In this document: positions 1 to 6,574 of the stretch, piece after piece
Numbering within the stretch: position 1 is the stretch's first letter
Layout of the letters: the number at the start of each line of letters is the position of its first letter
NCBI GenBank assembly: GCA_934726435.1
Contig: CAKVDR010000015.1
Location: 1-11,541, forward strand
Source of the DNA: an uncultured Eubacteriales bacterium
Lineage (GTDB): Bacteria > Bacillota > Clostridia > Oscillospirales > Acutalibacteraceae
Reading direction: 5' to 3'
DNA length: 11,541 nucleotides
The notes under the pieces: model-generated
What the model was told of the DNA's origin: nothing
Seen by the model: only the letters and a program-made list of their open reading frames with translations
Databases searched by the model: none
Program-made: the position numbers and the translations under genes

Positions 1-130
1 AGCTTATTCCGTTTGCATTGAGGCATGCGGTTGTTTCATCGGCTATCAAATTAAGGTAATAATCAGCGGTGCTTCCTCCCGGCAAAAGGAAACCCTCTTC
101 AGTCATTATTTTGAAATAAACATTTGCCAT
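1..130 (-). CDS. Hypothetical protein, N-terminal 43 residues only
   Basis: A leftward reading frame opens with ATG at 128-130 and is still open at the window edge. Its product begins MANVYFKIMTEEGFLLPGG and continues with a mixed polar and hydrophobic stretch. A GGAG ribosome binding site lies about 8 bases upstream of the ATG, inside the 19-base gap after the deacetylase stop, so the two are probably cotranscribed. No signal peptide or membrane segment is visible in this part. I do not recognise the family. Only about 43 codons are present, so no function is proposed. Confidence 0.6.
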   Translation of the reverse strand, partial: MANVYFKIMTEEGFLLPGGSTADYYLNLIADETTACLNANGIS

Positions 131-149
131 TAAAATCACTCCATCTTGT

Positions 150-1043
150 TTAGTTAGTTTGTTTTTCGATGCTTGCAAAAAATGTTTTTGAAGGAACTCC
201 TTGCGGTCTTATGAATCTGTGGAGCCTGTAAAGTGAATCAGGCGACTTTTTAATATAATTCATTTTGCTCTCGCAAAGAAAAGTCGCTTTGAACCCTAGC
301 GATTTTATTATATCGTCGCTGCATTTGCTGCAAGCCCCGAAAGGGTAGAAAAAAGCGGTCGGTTTAGAGCCTATGTTTTTTTCTATTAAATCTTGCGCTT
401 TTGAAACATCGTTTGAAAGTTTTTCGCGGTAAATTTCTTTTGATTCTCCGGCATTTTTGGTGCAGCCTACACGTGGGCTTTTGGTTTGGTGCATGTCGTA
501 AGTGTGATTTTGAATTTCAACCAGTCCGCTTTTTTGCATTTCTGAAATATGATTCCAGTTTGCATGAGCGTAAGAAGGGTTTTCGTCGTTTATCTTACTG
601 TATTTTTCGGCTTCTTTAGCAATGGGTGAGAAAACGAACTTCATGCCGTATTTTTTTGCAAGCGGGAATGCATAAAGATAATTATTGAAAGCTCCGTCAT
701 CGAATGTTAGCAAAATAGGTTTTGCAGGCAGATCTTTTTTGCCCTCGGTGAATTCAATTAAATCATTAACCAAAATCGTTTCATAGCCGTTTTCTTTTAT
801 GTATTTAAGATCTTGCTCGAAGGTTTCCTCCGAAACTATGAATTTATTTTTGCATTTCGGATTTTTAAGAACCAAATGATACATGAGAACTGGCAGCCTG
901 ACTTCTCCTTCGTGAGTTTCTTCTTTAGCGGTTTTGCTTTGGAAGTTAAGCGCCCAGCACGTTAGCGAAACAAGAGAAAAAATTGCGCAAAGAGCGGTCA
1001 GATTTAACCAGAGCTTTTTGCTGAAATAAAATTTAAATTTCAT
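150..1043 (-). CDS. Membrane-anchored polysaccharide deacetylase (NodB/CE4 family)
   Basis: This is likely an extracytoplasmic carbohydrate de-N-acetylase acting on cell-wall or exopolysaccharide N-acetyl sugars; the substrate is unknown. Numbering from the ATG at 1050-1052: basic N-terminus, one hydrophobic helix at about 12-34 (uncleaved anchor or signal), PVLMYH at 54-59, the TFDDG metal and catalytic motif at 116-120, NHTYDMH at 182-188 supplying the two metal-binding histidines, YPFG at 236-239, and a late LHRF at 277-280. I prefer the second ATG (1041-1043) as the start because the AAGGA ribosome binding site touches the first ATG but sits 9 bases before the second; this gives 297 residues. 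Several extra cysteines (for example 241 and 244) could form disulfides or bind metal. It is divergent from the ylxM operon, and I see no clear promoter of its own. Confidence 0.85.
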   Translation of the reverse strand: MKFKFYFSKKLWLNLTALCAIFSLVSLTCWALNFQSKTAKEETHEGEVRLPVLMYHLVLKNPKCKNKFIVSEETFEQDLKYIKENGYETILVNDLIEFTEGKKDLPAKPILLTFDDGAFNNYLYAFPLAKKYGMKFVFSPIAKEAEKYSKINDENPSYAHANWNHISEMQKSGLVEIQNHTYDMHQTKSPRVGCTKNAGESKEIYREKLSNDVSKAQDLIEKNIGSKPTAFFYPFGACSKCSDDIIKSLGFKATFLCESKMNYIKKSPDSLYRLHRFIRPQGVPSKTFFASIEKQTN

Positions 1044-1125
1044 TGTTTTCATTCCTTAGTTTGTTGCTTTGAGCTCTTAAAATTTATATTTCTTTTTAAA
1101 TAATATTATTACTCAAAAATTTTTC

Positions 1126-1154
1126 TTGACATATAAATGAGTTTAATGTAAACT
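1126..1154 (+). promoter_or_regulatory. Sigma-A promoter of the ylxM-ffh operon
   Basis: An exact TTGACA at 1126-1131 is followed by a 17-base spacer and TAAACT at 1149-1154 (4 of 6 to TATAAT). Transcription would start near 1161, leaving an untranslated leader of about 115 bases before ylxM. Confidence 0.75.
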
Positions 1155-1161
1155 AAAAAAG

Positions 1162-1233
1162 AGCTGTAAAGTAAAAAGCTTTACAAGCTAGAAAAACTGT
1201 TTGAGTCGCTTTTGGTGCCCTTACATAGTTTTT
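1162..1233 (+). other. Two hairpins in the 5' leader of the ylxM-ffh operon
   Basis: The first stem pairs 1162-1171 with 1179-1189 (10 base pairs, one bulged A, 7-base loop) and would lie at the very 5' end of the transcript. The second pairs 1192-1198 with 1227-1233 (7 base pairs) around a larger loop. Neither is followed by a T-run, so they are not obvious terminators. They may stabilise the mRNA or act in regulation. I recognise no known riboswitch or ribosomal leader here. Confidence 0.4.
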
Positions 1234-1274
1234 GAAATTATTTCAGGTACTTTAAAAAGTAAGAAGATGATTTT

Positions 1275-1631
1275 ATGGACAAAAACACTGAAATAGCAAT
1301 GCTGCTTGATCTTTACGGGAAAGTTCTTTCACCGATTCAGTTTAAAAGCATTGACCTTTATTACAATCAAGATTTGTCTTTATCTGAAATTTCTTACCAC
1401 ACAGGCAAGTCTCGTCAAGGCGTTTATGATTCCATCAAACGTTCGGAAGCTATTTTATTAAAGATAGAAAACTCGCTCGGCTTTTTGGAAAAGATGCGCA
1501 AAATTACTGCAACTCTTGAGGAAATAACGGCCGTTGCATCTGAAATAAAAAACTCTGTTAATGATGAAACCTTGGCTTCAAAGGCGGAAAAAATTGAGCA
1601 AATGGCAAGTGGTTTAAAACACAAAATTTGA
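1275..1631 (+). CDS. ylxM: YlxM, SRP-associated putative DNA-binding protein (UPF0122)
   Basis: The product is a 118-residue protein of the YlxM/p13 family, which in Firmicutes is encoded next to ffh and has been linked to signal-recognition-particle function. The N-terminal 75 residues form a sigma-70 region-4-like helix-turn-helix: LLDLYGKVLSPIQ opens it and SEISYHTGKSRQGVYDSIKR is the recognition part. The remainder is a predicted long coiled helix. The ATG at 1275 is preceded by AAGAAGATGATT, a long but imperfect match to the anti-Shine-Dalgarno complement. It is the first gene of the operon, 14 bases ahead of the ffh start. The length is typical of the family. Confidence 0.92.
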   Translation: MDKNTEIAMLLDLYGKVLSPIQFKSIDLYYNQDLSLSEISYHTGKSRQGVYDSIKRSEAILLKIENSLGFLEKMRKITATLEEITAVASEIKNSVNDETLASKAEKIEQMASGLKHKI

Positions 1632-1645
1632 AAGCTGGTGATATT

Positions 1646-2980
1646 TTGGCATTTGAAAGTCTTACCGAAAAAATATCGGCTGCGTTTAAAAAATTAAAAT
1701 CAAAAGGCAAGCTCACGGAAGCAGACGTTAAATCTTCAATGCGAGAAGTGAGAATAGCGCTTCTGGAAGCGGATGTTAACTATAAAGTTGCTAAAGATTT
1801 CACAAACAAAGTGACGGAAAGAGCCGTTGGAGCAGAAGTTATGCAAAGTCTCACACCTGCTCAGATGGTCATAAAAATAGTTAATGAAGAGCTAATATCG
1901 CTCATGGGCGGCGAGAAAACAAGGCTAACAATGGCTTCAAAACCACCGACAGTCATAATGCTTTGTGGACTTCAAGGCTCAGGAAAAACAACCCACGCTG
2001 CAAAACTTGCTTACATGCTCAAAAAGCAAGGTCACAGGCCACTTTTGGTTGCTTGCGATATTTATCGTCCGGCGGCTATAACTCAGCTTAAAGTTCTTGG
2101 CGAAAAAATCGGAGTTCATGTTTTCGAAATGGGCGAAGAAAAACCCGAAAAAATAGCTTTAGAGGCCGTTAAACACGCGAAAGATTACGGAAACGACGTT
2201 ATTATTCTTGACACCGCAGGAAGGCTTCACATCGACGAAGTTTTAATGAACGAGCTAAAAACCATAAAAGAACTTTTAACTCCTCAAGAAATTTTGCTCG
2301 TTGTTGATGCAATGACTGGCCAGGATGCAGTTAACGTGGCAAGTTCATTCAATGAAATGCTTGATATTACAGGCGTGATTTTAACGAAACTTGACGGCGA
2401 CACAAGGGGCGGTGCAGCGCTTTCGATTAAAGCCATAACCGGCAAACCGATTAAATTCATCGGTGCAGGTGAAAAGCCCGAAAATCTTGAAGATTTCCAC
2501 CCTGACAGAATGGCTTCAAGAATCTTGGGGATGGGCGATGTTCTAACGCTCATAGAGGATGCTGCAGCAACAATCGACAAAAACGAAGCTGAAAGAGTAG
2601 CTCAAAAATTGAAGAAAAACAGCTTTGATTTAGATGATTTAAAAGACCAATTTATGCAAATCAAAAAATTAGGGCCGCTTAAATCAATTTTGACTAAACT
2701 CCCTGGAATGGGAAGTCAGCTGAAAGATATAGACATCGATGACAGGATGATTGACAGAACATTTTCGATTATTTTATCCATGACTCGCGAAGAAAGGCAA
2801 AAACCTTCAATAATAAACCCTTCAAGGAAAAGAAGAATTGCGGCAGGCAGCGGCGTTAAAGTTGAAGATGTAAACAGACTTCTTAAACAGTTTGAGCAAA
2901 TGCAGAAAATAATGAAAAAATTCGGTGGAAAATTCAAAAAGGGGTTCCCAAAAATAGGGTTCCCGAGGCTTTTTGGCTAA
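1646..2980 (+). CDS. ffh: Signal recognition particle GTPase Ffh
   Basis: Ffh binds SRP RNA and signal sequences of nascent chains and docks with FtsY to deliver ribosomes to the membrane. The start chosen is TTG at 1646, giving the family-typical MAFESLTEK and 444 residues. AAGCTGGTGATA just upstream matches the extended ribosome binding site in most positions. Counting from that start: N domain 1-90, P-loop GLQGSGKT at 108-115, DTAGR at 189-193, TKLDGDTRGG at 247-256, GEKPENLEDF at 275-284, then the M domain from about 315. The M domain includes the SRP-RNA-binding arginine-rich segment PSRKRRIAAGSG, methionine-rich helices, and a basic C-terminal tail. It appears intact and full length, cotranscribed with ylxM and followed 40 bases later by rpsP. 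Confidence 0.97.
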   Translation: MAFESLTEKISAAFKKLKSKGKLTEADVKSSMREVRIALLEADVNYKVAKDFTNKVTERAVGAEVMQSLTPAQMVIKIVNEELISLMGGEKTRLTMASKPPTVIMLCGLQGSGKTTHAAKLAYMLKKQGHRPLLVACDIYRPAAITQLKVLGEKIGVHVFEMGEEKPEKIALEAVKHAKDYGNDVIILDTAGRLHIDEVLMNELKTIKELLTPQEILLVVDAMTGQDAVNVASSFNEMLDITGVILTKLDGDTRGGAALSIKAITGKPIKFIGAGEKPENLEDFHPDRMASRILGMGDVLTLIEDAAATIDKNEAERVAQKLKKNSFDLDDLKDQFMQIKKLGPLKSILTKLPGMGSQLKDIDIDDRMIDRTFSIILSMTREERQKPSIINPSRKRRIAAGSGVKVEDVNRLLKQFEQMQKIMKKFGGKFKKGFPKIGFPRLFG

Positions 2981-3020
2981 GGTCTAAAATTTAAAAAATA
3001 TTTAAATGGAGGAATTTAAA

Positions 3021-3272
3021 ATGGCAGTAAAAATCAGACTTCGCAGAATGGGTGCTCATAAAAAACCTTTTTACAGAATAGTAGTAGCAGATTCAAGATC
3101 TCCAAGAGATGGCCGTTGCATTGAAGAAATCGGCTTCTTTAACCCAATGACTGAACCAGCTGAAATCAAACTCGACGTTGAAAAAGCTAAAAAATGGATT
3201 AAAAACGGCGCTCAACCAACCGACAGAGTTAAAGCAATTTTAAGCAAAGAGCTAGCAGAAAATAAAGACTAA
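3021..3272 (+). CDS. rpsP: 30S ribosomal protein S16
   Basis: S16 is a small basic protein of the 30S subunit needed for its assembly. The product has 83 residues starting MAVKIRLRRMG, with the signature KPFYRIVVADSRSPRDGR and IEEIGFFNP. An upstream in-frame ATG at 3006 is rejected as the start: it overlaps the GGAGG ribosome binding site at 3008-3012, which serves the ATG at 3021. The length matches the bacterial family. Downstream comes a 165-base spacer with a strong hairpin, where a KH-domain RNA-binding gene (khpA/ylqC) is often found in Firmicutes but is absent here. Confidence 0.97.
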   Translation: MAVKIRLRRMGAHKKPFYRIVVADSRSPRDGRCIEEIGFFNPMTEPAEIKLDVEKAKKWIKNGAQPTDRVKAILSKELAENKD

Positions 3273-3297
3273 TCTTAAATTATGAAAAATTTATATT

Positions 3298-3360
3298 AGT
3301 AAAACTTGTAGTTTGCAGCACACAGCAGAAAAATTTTTGCTTCTACAGGTTTTGCTTTTT
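3298..3360 (+). terminator. Hairpin terminator or attenuator between rpsP and rimM
   Basis: Bases 3298-3311 pair with 3343-3356 over 14 positions including two G-T wobbles. The loop is 31 bases and can itself form a small AGC/GCT stem. A short T-run (3356-3360) follows. The large loop makes this weaker than a textbook terminator, so partial termination or an RNA-processing site is also possible. The 165-base gap holds no other gene. Confidence 0.5.
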
Positions 3361-3437
3361 CTGACAAAAGTTAAAATTTTTTGGAATTCGTTCGGTGATT
3401 TTCCGGATGATTTTCGCTATAGTATTTAAGGAGAATT

Positions 3438-3953
3438 ATGTCGAAAAATAAGTATTTTTCCGTTGGCAAAATTTTGGCAGCAAGAGGAATTTACGGCGAA
3501 ATTAAAGTTCAAACGTGGACTGACAGCCCTGAAGATTTTCTTTTAATTGAAAAATTATTTTTAGATGTCGATGCGCAACCGCTTGAAATAACCAATAAAA
3601 AAATTCATAAGTCACAGGTTATTTTGAAACTCAAAAATGTGAATTCAAGGAATGAAGCAGAACTTTTAAGAGGCAAAAAGCTTTACGCTTTCCGCGAAGA
3701 TATCCCGCTGGCCGAAGATAGGTATTTCATTGAAGATTTAAAAGGTTTGAAGATTACGGATGCAGCCTCTGGTGAAGATTATGGCACTTTGAAAGACGTT
3801 ATGAACACCGGCGCAAATGACATTTACGTTATAAATAATGAAGCAGGCAGAGAGTTTTTGCTTCCGATTATAGACGGAACGATTGAAAAAATTGACCTTG
3901 AAAACGAATTTATAAGCGTTAATCCGATAAAAGGTGTTTTTGATGATAATTGA
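3438..3953 (+). CDS. rimM: Ribosome maturation factor RimM
   Basis: RimM assists 16S rRNA processing and 30S head assembly and binds S19. The 171-residue product has the N-terminal RimM barrel (about 5-88, with VGKILAARGIYGEIKV) and a C-terminal PRC-barrel (about 96-168, with TGANDIYVI, FLLPIIDGTI and a closing ISVNPIKGVF). AAGGAG at 3428-3433 lies 4 bases before the ATG. Its last 11 bases overlap the trmD start, suggesting translational coupling. Length and motifs are normal. Confidence 0.95.
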   Translation: MSKNKYFSVGKILAARGIYGEIKVQTWTDSPEDFLLIEKLFLDVDAQPLEITNKKIHKSQVILKLKNVNSRNEAELLRGKKLYAFREDIPLAEDRYFIEDLKGLKITDAASGEDYGTLKDVMNTGANDIYVINNEAGREFLLPIIDGTIEKIDLENEFISVNPIKGVFDDN

Positions 3954-4626
3954 CATAATGACGCTTTTCCCGGAAATGTGCGAGGCATTTTTGTCTGAAA
4001 GTATCATGGGAAGAGCCAGAAAAAAAGGAATTATCGAAATTAAGTGTCATCAAATAAGAGACTTTGCATACGATAAACATAAGCGGGTTGATGACACTCC
4101 TTATGGCGGAGGCAAGGGAATGCTTATGCTCGCGGAACCTATTTACAGATGCTTTGAAAACATTTGTAATGAGCGAGGAAAAAGGCCAATGCTTATTTAT
4201 ATGTCTCCGAAAGGACAAATTTTAAATCAAAATGTCGCAAAAAACCTTAAAAATTTTGATAATATTTCTATTTTATGCGGTCACTATGAAGGCATTGACC
4301 AAAGAGTCCTTGATGAGCTTGTTGATATGCAAATTTCAATTGGAGATTATGTTTTAACGGGCGGTGAAATGCCGGCGTTGGTTCTTGTCGACACCGTAGC
4401 AAGGCTTGTGCCGGGGGTTTTGTCTGAAAATGTTTGTTTCGAAGAAGAAAGTCATTACGATGGTCTTTTGGAGCATCCTCAGTATACAAAACCCTACGAA
4501 TGGCGGGGAAAAACTGTACCTGATGTTCTTCTTTCGGGGCATCATGCGAATATTGAAAAGTGGAAACACGAACAGGCCTTGATTGAAACTAAGAAATATC
4601 GTCCGGATTTGCTCGAGAAGTTGTAA
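3943..4626 (+). CDS. trmD: tRNA (guanine-N1)-methyltransferase TrmD
   Basis: TrmD methylates G37 next to the anticodon using S-adenosylmethionine and so limits frameshifting. The start chosen is ATG at 3943 (227 residues, MIIDIMTLFPEM), preceded by AAAAGGTG; GTG at 3934 is an alternative that falls on that ribosome binding site. Visible motifs are the knot-forming YMSPKGQ (86-92), CGHYEGIDQRV (112-122), IGDYVLTGGE (133-142), Arg154 in ARLVPGVL, Asp173 in YDGLLEHP (equivalent to the catalytic Asp169 of E. coli), and PDVLLSGHH (193-201). The gene ends the operon. rplS, the usual next gene, is not in the following sequence, and I see no strong terminator in the 188-base gap. Confidence 0.96.
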   Translation: MIIDIMTLFPEMCEAFLSESIMGRARKKGIIEIKCHQIRDFAYDKHKRVDDTPYGGGKGMLMLAEPIYRCFENICNERGKRPMLIYMSPKGQILNQNVAKNLKNFDNISILCGHYEGIDQRVLDELVDMQISIGDYVLTGGEMPALVLVDTVARLVPGVLSENVCFEEESHYDGLLEHPQYTKPYEWRGKTVPDVLLSGHHANIEKWKHEQALIETKKYRPDLLEKL

Positions 4627-4734
4627 AATGTGTAATTTATACAAAAAAATCGATAAAATTTGTTAAAATAAATAATTCACTTTCATTTGCAACATTATTA
4701 AATTGTGAAAATCGAACAAAAATAAATTTGATTA

Positions 4735-4762
4735 TTGACTAAAATAATGATTTTGCTATAAT
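4735..4762 (+). promoter_or_regulatory. Extended -10 promoter of the HPr-like gene
   Basis: TTGACT at 4735-4740, a 16-base spacer, and an exact TATAAT at 4757-4762 preceded by TGC (extended -10). This is one of the best promoters in the window. Transcription would start near 4769, about 45 bases before the ATG. The stretch from 4627 to 4734 is AT-rich and shows nothing else I can support. Confidence 0.85.
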
Positions 4763-4814
4763 AATAATTACTTATTAAAAGACTACAATAATTTTATATC
4801 TAGGGGGAATAACT

Positions 4815-5081
4815 ATGTATGTTAGAGAAGTAACGGTTGAAAACAGCGTTGGGCTTTATGCAAGACCTGCAACCTATTTCATACAAAAAGCTAATGAATT
4901 TAAATCTTCAATTTGGGTAGAAAAAGAAGAAAGAAGAGTCAACGCAAAGAGCCTTCTCGGAATTCTTTCGCTTGGAATCGTGGGAAATACCACAATTAAA
5001 ATAATTGCAGACGGTGCAGACGAAAAAGAAGCCGTTGACCAATTAGTTAAAATGATCGAACGCGGATTCACAACAGAATAA
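4815..5081 (+). CDS. HPr-family protein with Tyr15 in place of the phosphorylated His (Crh-like)
   Basis: HPr carries phosphate from Enzyme I to PTS sugar transporters on His15, and in Firmicutes it is phosphorylated on Ser46 by HPr kinase for CcpA-dependent carbon control. This 88-residue protein fits the fold throughout: the active-site loop reads GLYARPAT (13-20) and the regulatory helix reads NAKSLLGILSLGI (43-55). Codon 15 is TAT (4857-4859), so the catalytic His is Tyr, while Ser46 and Arg17 are kept. The combination resembles Crh of Bacillus (Gln15, Ser46), so a regulatory rather than sugar-transport role is inferred. AGGGGG at 4802-4807 is the ribosome binding site. The gene is monocistronic, with its own promoter and terminator. 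No ptsI or hprK is nearby. Confidence 0.85.
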   Translation: MYVREVTVENSVGLYARPATYFIQKANEFKSSIWVEKEERRVNAKSLLGILSLGIVGNTTIKIIADGADEKEAVDQLVKMIERGFTTE

Positions 5082-5097
5082 TATAATATTTAAGAAG

Positions 5098-5128
5098 TGT
5101 CTTTCAATGATTTTTGAGAGGCATTTTT
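5098..5128 (+). terminator. Terminator after the HPr-like gene
   Basis: TGTCTTTCA (5098-5106) pairs with TGAGAGGCA (5115-5123) with two G-T wobbles and an 8-base loop, followed by five T (5124-5128). The T-run overlaps the stop codon of the convergent Fic gene. Confidence 0.75.
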
Positions 5129-6302
5129 AATACTCCAAAAAGTGATATTTGACTCTATTTACGCCATAAAATTGCGATTTTAAAAAGTTATATTGTTCAA
5201 ATTTCTTAACAAATTTTCTTACAGTTTCATAAGAAACTTCTCCAAAATCTTTTTTTAATTCTAAAGTAGAAAATTCCTGATTTTTATATTTAAAAACCGC
5301 AAATAAAAACAGGTCTTTTTCTTTAGGGTTAATTTTTTTGTTTTCTAGTAAATTTTTGAATTTTTCAAGCAAATTTTTATTTGGTAATTGAGAATTTATG
5401 TTGATAAAAACGTTTTTATTAAAATATGAAATGAACGGAGTAACATCAAGCACGCCAGAAATTTTGCTGTTGTTTTCAATTAATTCAAAAGCTTTATAAT
5501 ATTCATTTTTCGTGCCGGCGATTAATTTCGAAAAAGAAACTAACAGCGCTGAACTAAAATTATTTTGAATTAAATACCATATATGCAAAAGCCTCGCCAT
5601 GCGGCCGTTGCCATCAAAGTAGGGATGAATAAAAGCAAAATAAAAATGAATTATTGTTGACTTAATTATAATATTTAAGTCATCTTTTTGGTTTATAAAT
5701 TCTAAAAAGGCTTTCATTGTTTCTGGGAGAAGTTTAAAATCAAGCCCTTGATGAGAAATTTTATCACCCACAACATAAACCGCATCATGGCGGTAAAAAT
5801 TGCCATTTTTCAGTTTATCTTCAGGCTCCAAATAATTTCCGATTGAAATGCAGTAAAGTTTATGAAGATTTTCTTCATTTATAACGTTCGATTTATCAGA
5901 AATAAAATCAAGGCCTTTTTTAATGCCGTAAATTTTGTTTTCCTCGTCAGATCTGGGCGCAAAACCTTTAACAATGTTCCGAATGCTGTTTTTGCTTGAA
6001 TGAATGCTTTCAATTTTTAAAGTGTTTTCAATCTCATTTTCCATGCTTTGCACGATGAGATTTTTGCCGAATTGTTCGATCAAAAGCGTTTTATAAACAC
6101 TGTCGGAAACATTTATAAGCATTGGAAGATAAACGAGATCTGAGTTTTTAAAATTTGTTTTGAAAATTTTTTTGTAAGAAGTGAGTTTTAATATTTCAGT
6201 TAGTTCCGAAATGGTTTTTGTGCCGTATTTATAAACGAGTTTTTTCAGGTTAAAAAAATCTTTGTCGTTTAATATATTAAAAAATAATTTCGTGTCGAGC
6301 AT
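5127..6302 (-). CDS. Fic/DOC-family protein with C-terminal winged helix
   Basis: Fic proteins transfer AMP or other nucleotides from NTPs to hydroxyl groups of target proteins, or reverse this. The 391-residue product has the full active-site motif HPYFDGNGRMAR at 226-237 (catalytic His226, phosphate-binding GNGR), a flap region FYRHDAVYVV at 169-178, and a C-terminal winged helix-turn-helix at about 325-391 (DFGEVSYETVRKFVKKFE). An upstream TLKIES at 94-99 matches the self-inhibitory (S/T)xxxE(G/N) motif except for Ser in the last place, suggesting a class II, self-contained enzyme with no separate antitoxin. GAGGAG lies 8 bases before the ATG. The gene is very AT-rich compared with the core operon. 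The DNA-binding domain and the operator-like palindrome at its promoter suggest autoregulation. The target is unknown. Confidence 0.9.
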   Translation of the reverse strand: MLDTKLFFNILNDKDFFNLKKLVYKYGTKTISELTEILKLTSYKKIFKTNFKNSDLVYLPMLINVSDSVYKTLLIEQFGKNLIVQSMENEIENTLKIESIHSSKNSIRNIVKGFAPRSDEENKIYGIKKGLDFISDKSNVINEENLHKLYCISIGNYLEPEDKLKNGNFYRHDAVYVVGDKISHQGLDFKLLPETMKAFLEFINQKDDLNIIIKSTIIHFYFAFIHPYFDGNGRMARLLHIWYLIQNNFSSALLVSFSKLIAGTKNEYYKAFELIENNSKISGVLDVTPFISYFNKNVFININSQLPNKNLLEKFKNLLENKKINPKEKDLFLFAVFKYKNQEFSTLELKKDFGEVSYETVRKFVKKFEQYNFLKSQFYGVNRVKYHFLEY

Positions 6303-6325
6303 TGTAGATCTCCTCTTAATTTTGG

Positions 6326-6343
6326 TAGTACTAATTAGTACTA
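6326..6343. promoter_or_regulatory. 18-bp perfect palindrome on the Fic-gene start site (likely operator)
   Basis: TAGTACTAATTAGTACTA is a perfect inverted repeat with no spacer. It touches the last base of the leftward -10 box and covers the predicted transcription start near 6336. A repressor bound there would block the Fic promoter. The winged helix of the Fic protein itself is the obvious candidate by position, but this is inference. Confidence 0.7.
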
Positions 6344-6371
6344 TTATATACTAACCTAATAAATATTACAA
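6343..6371 (-). promoter_or_regulatory. Promoter of the Fic gene
   Basis: Read leftward: TTGTAA (6371-6366), a 17-base spacer, then an exact TATAAT (6348-6343). The leader to the ATG at 6302 is about 35 bases. Confidence 0.75.
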
Positions 6372-6399
6372 GTTGCAAATTAAAAATTATTTTACTCTG

Positions 6400-6428
6400 T
6401 TGACAACTAAAAAGAAAAAGTGTACAAT
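6400..6428 (+). promoter_or_regulatory. Rightward promoter of the DUF6514-like gene
   Basis: An exact TTGACA at 6400-6405, a 17-base spacer and TACAAT at 6423-6428. Transcription would start near 6435, giving a 140-base AT-rich leader with T-runs but no stable structure that I can define. It is divergent from the Fic promoter 30 bases away. Confidence 0.75.
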
Positions 6429-6574
6429 AATTTTTAGCATGATAAAATATTAATATAAATTATAACCTACGATTTTTGGTTTTTTTTAAGTTTTATTGCA
6501 TTTTATTTTGTTGCGAAGCATATTAATTAGATTTAGAATAATATGTGAAAATAAATGGCCGGGAGATGAGATTT

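Noticed and set aside
1099..1110. 12-bp palindrome AATAATATTATT between the deacetylase and ylxM
   Set aside because: It is composed only of A and T in a very AT-rich spacer, and chance is a sufficient explanation.
1628..1645. Longer Ffh reading frame from TTG at 1628 overlapping the ylxM stop
   Set aside because: The in-frame TTG at 1646 gives the family-typical MAFESLTEK start and is preceded by a good extended ribosome binding site; the longer form would place that site inside the coding region.
3391..3423. Possible promoter before rimM with TATAGT at 3418-3423
   Set aside because: There is no acceptable -35 box, and initiation 7 bases downstream would fall inside the rimM ribosome binding site.
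4701..4720. Catabolite-responsive (cre-like) sequence upstream of the HPr-like gene
   Set aside because: TGAAAATCGAACA needs an inserted base to fit the cre consensus and lacks the expected dyad symmetry.
6455..6490. Terminator-like AACC...GGTTTTTTTT in the leader of the DUF6514-like gene
   Set aside because: The stem is only about four base pairs; the T-run alone does not support an attenuator.
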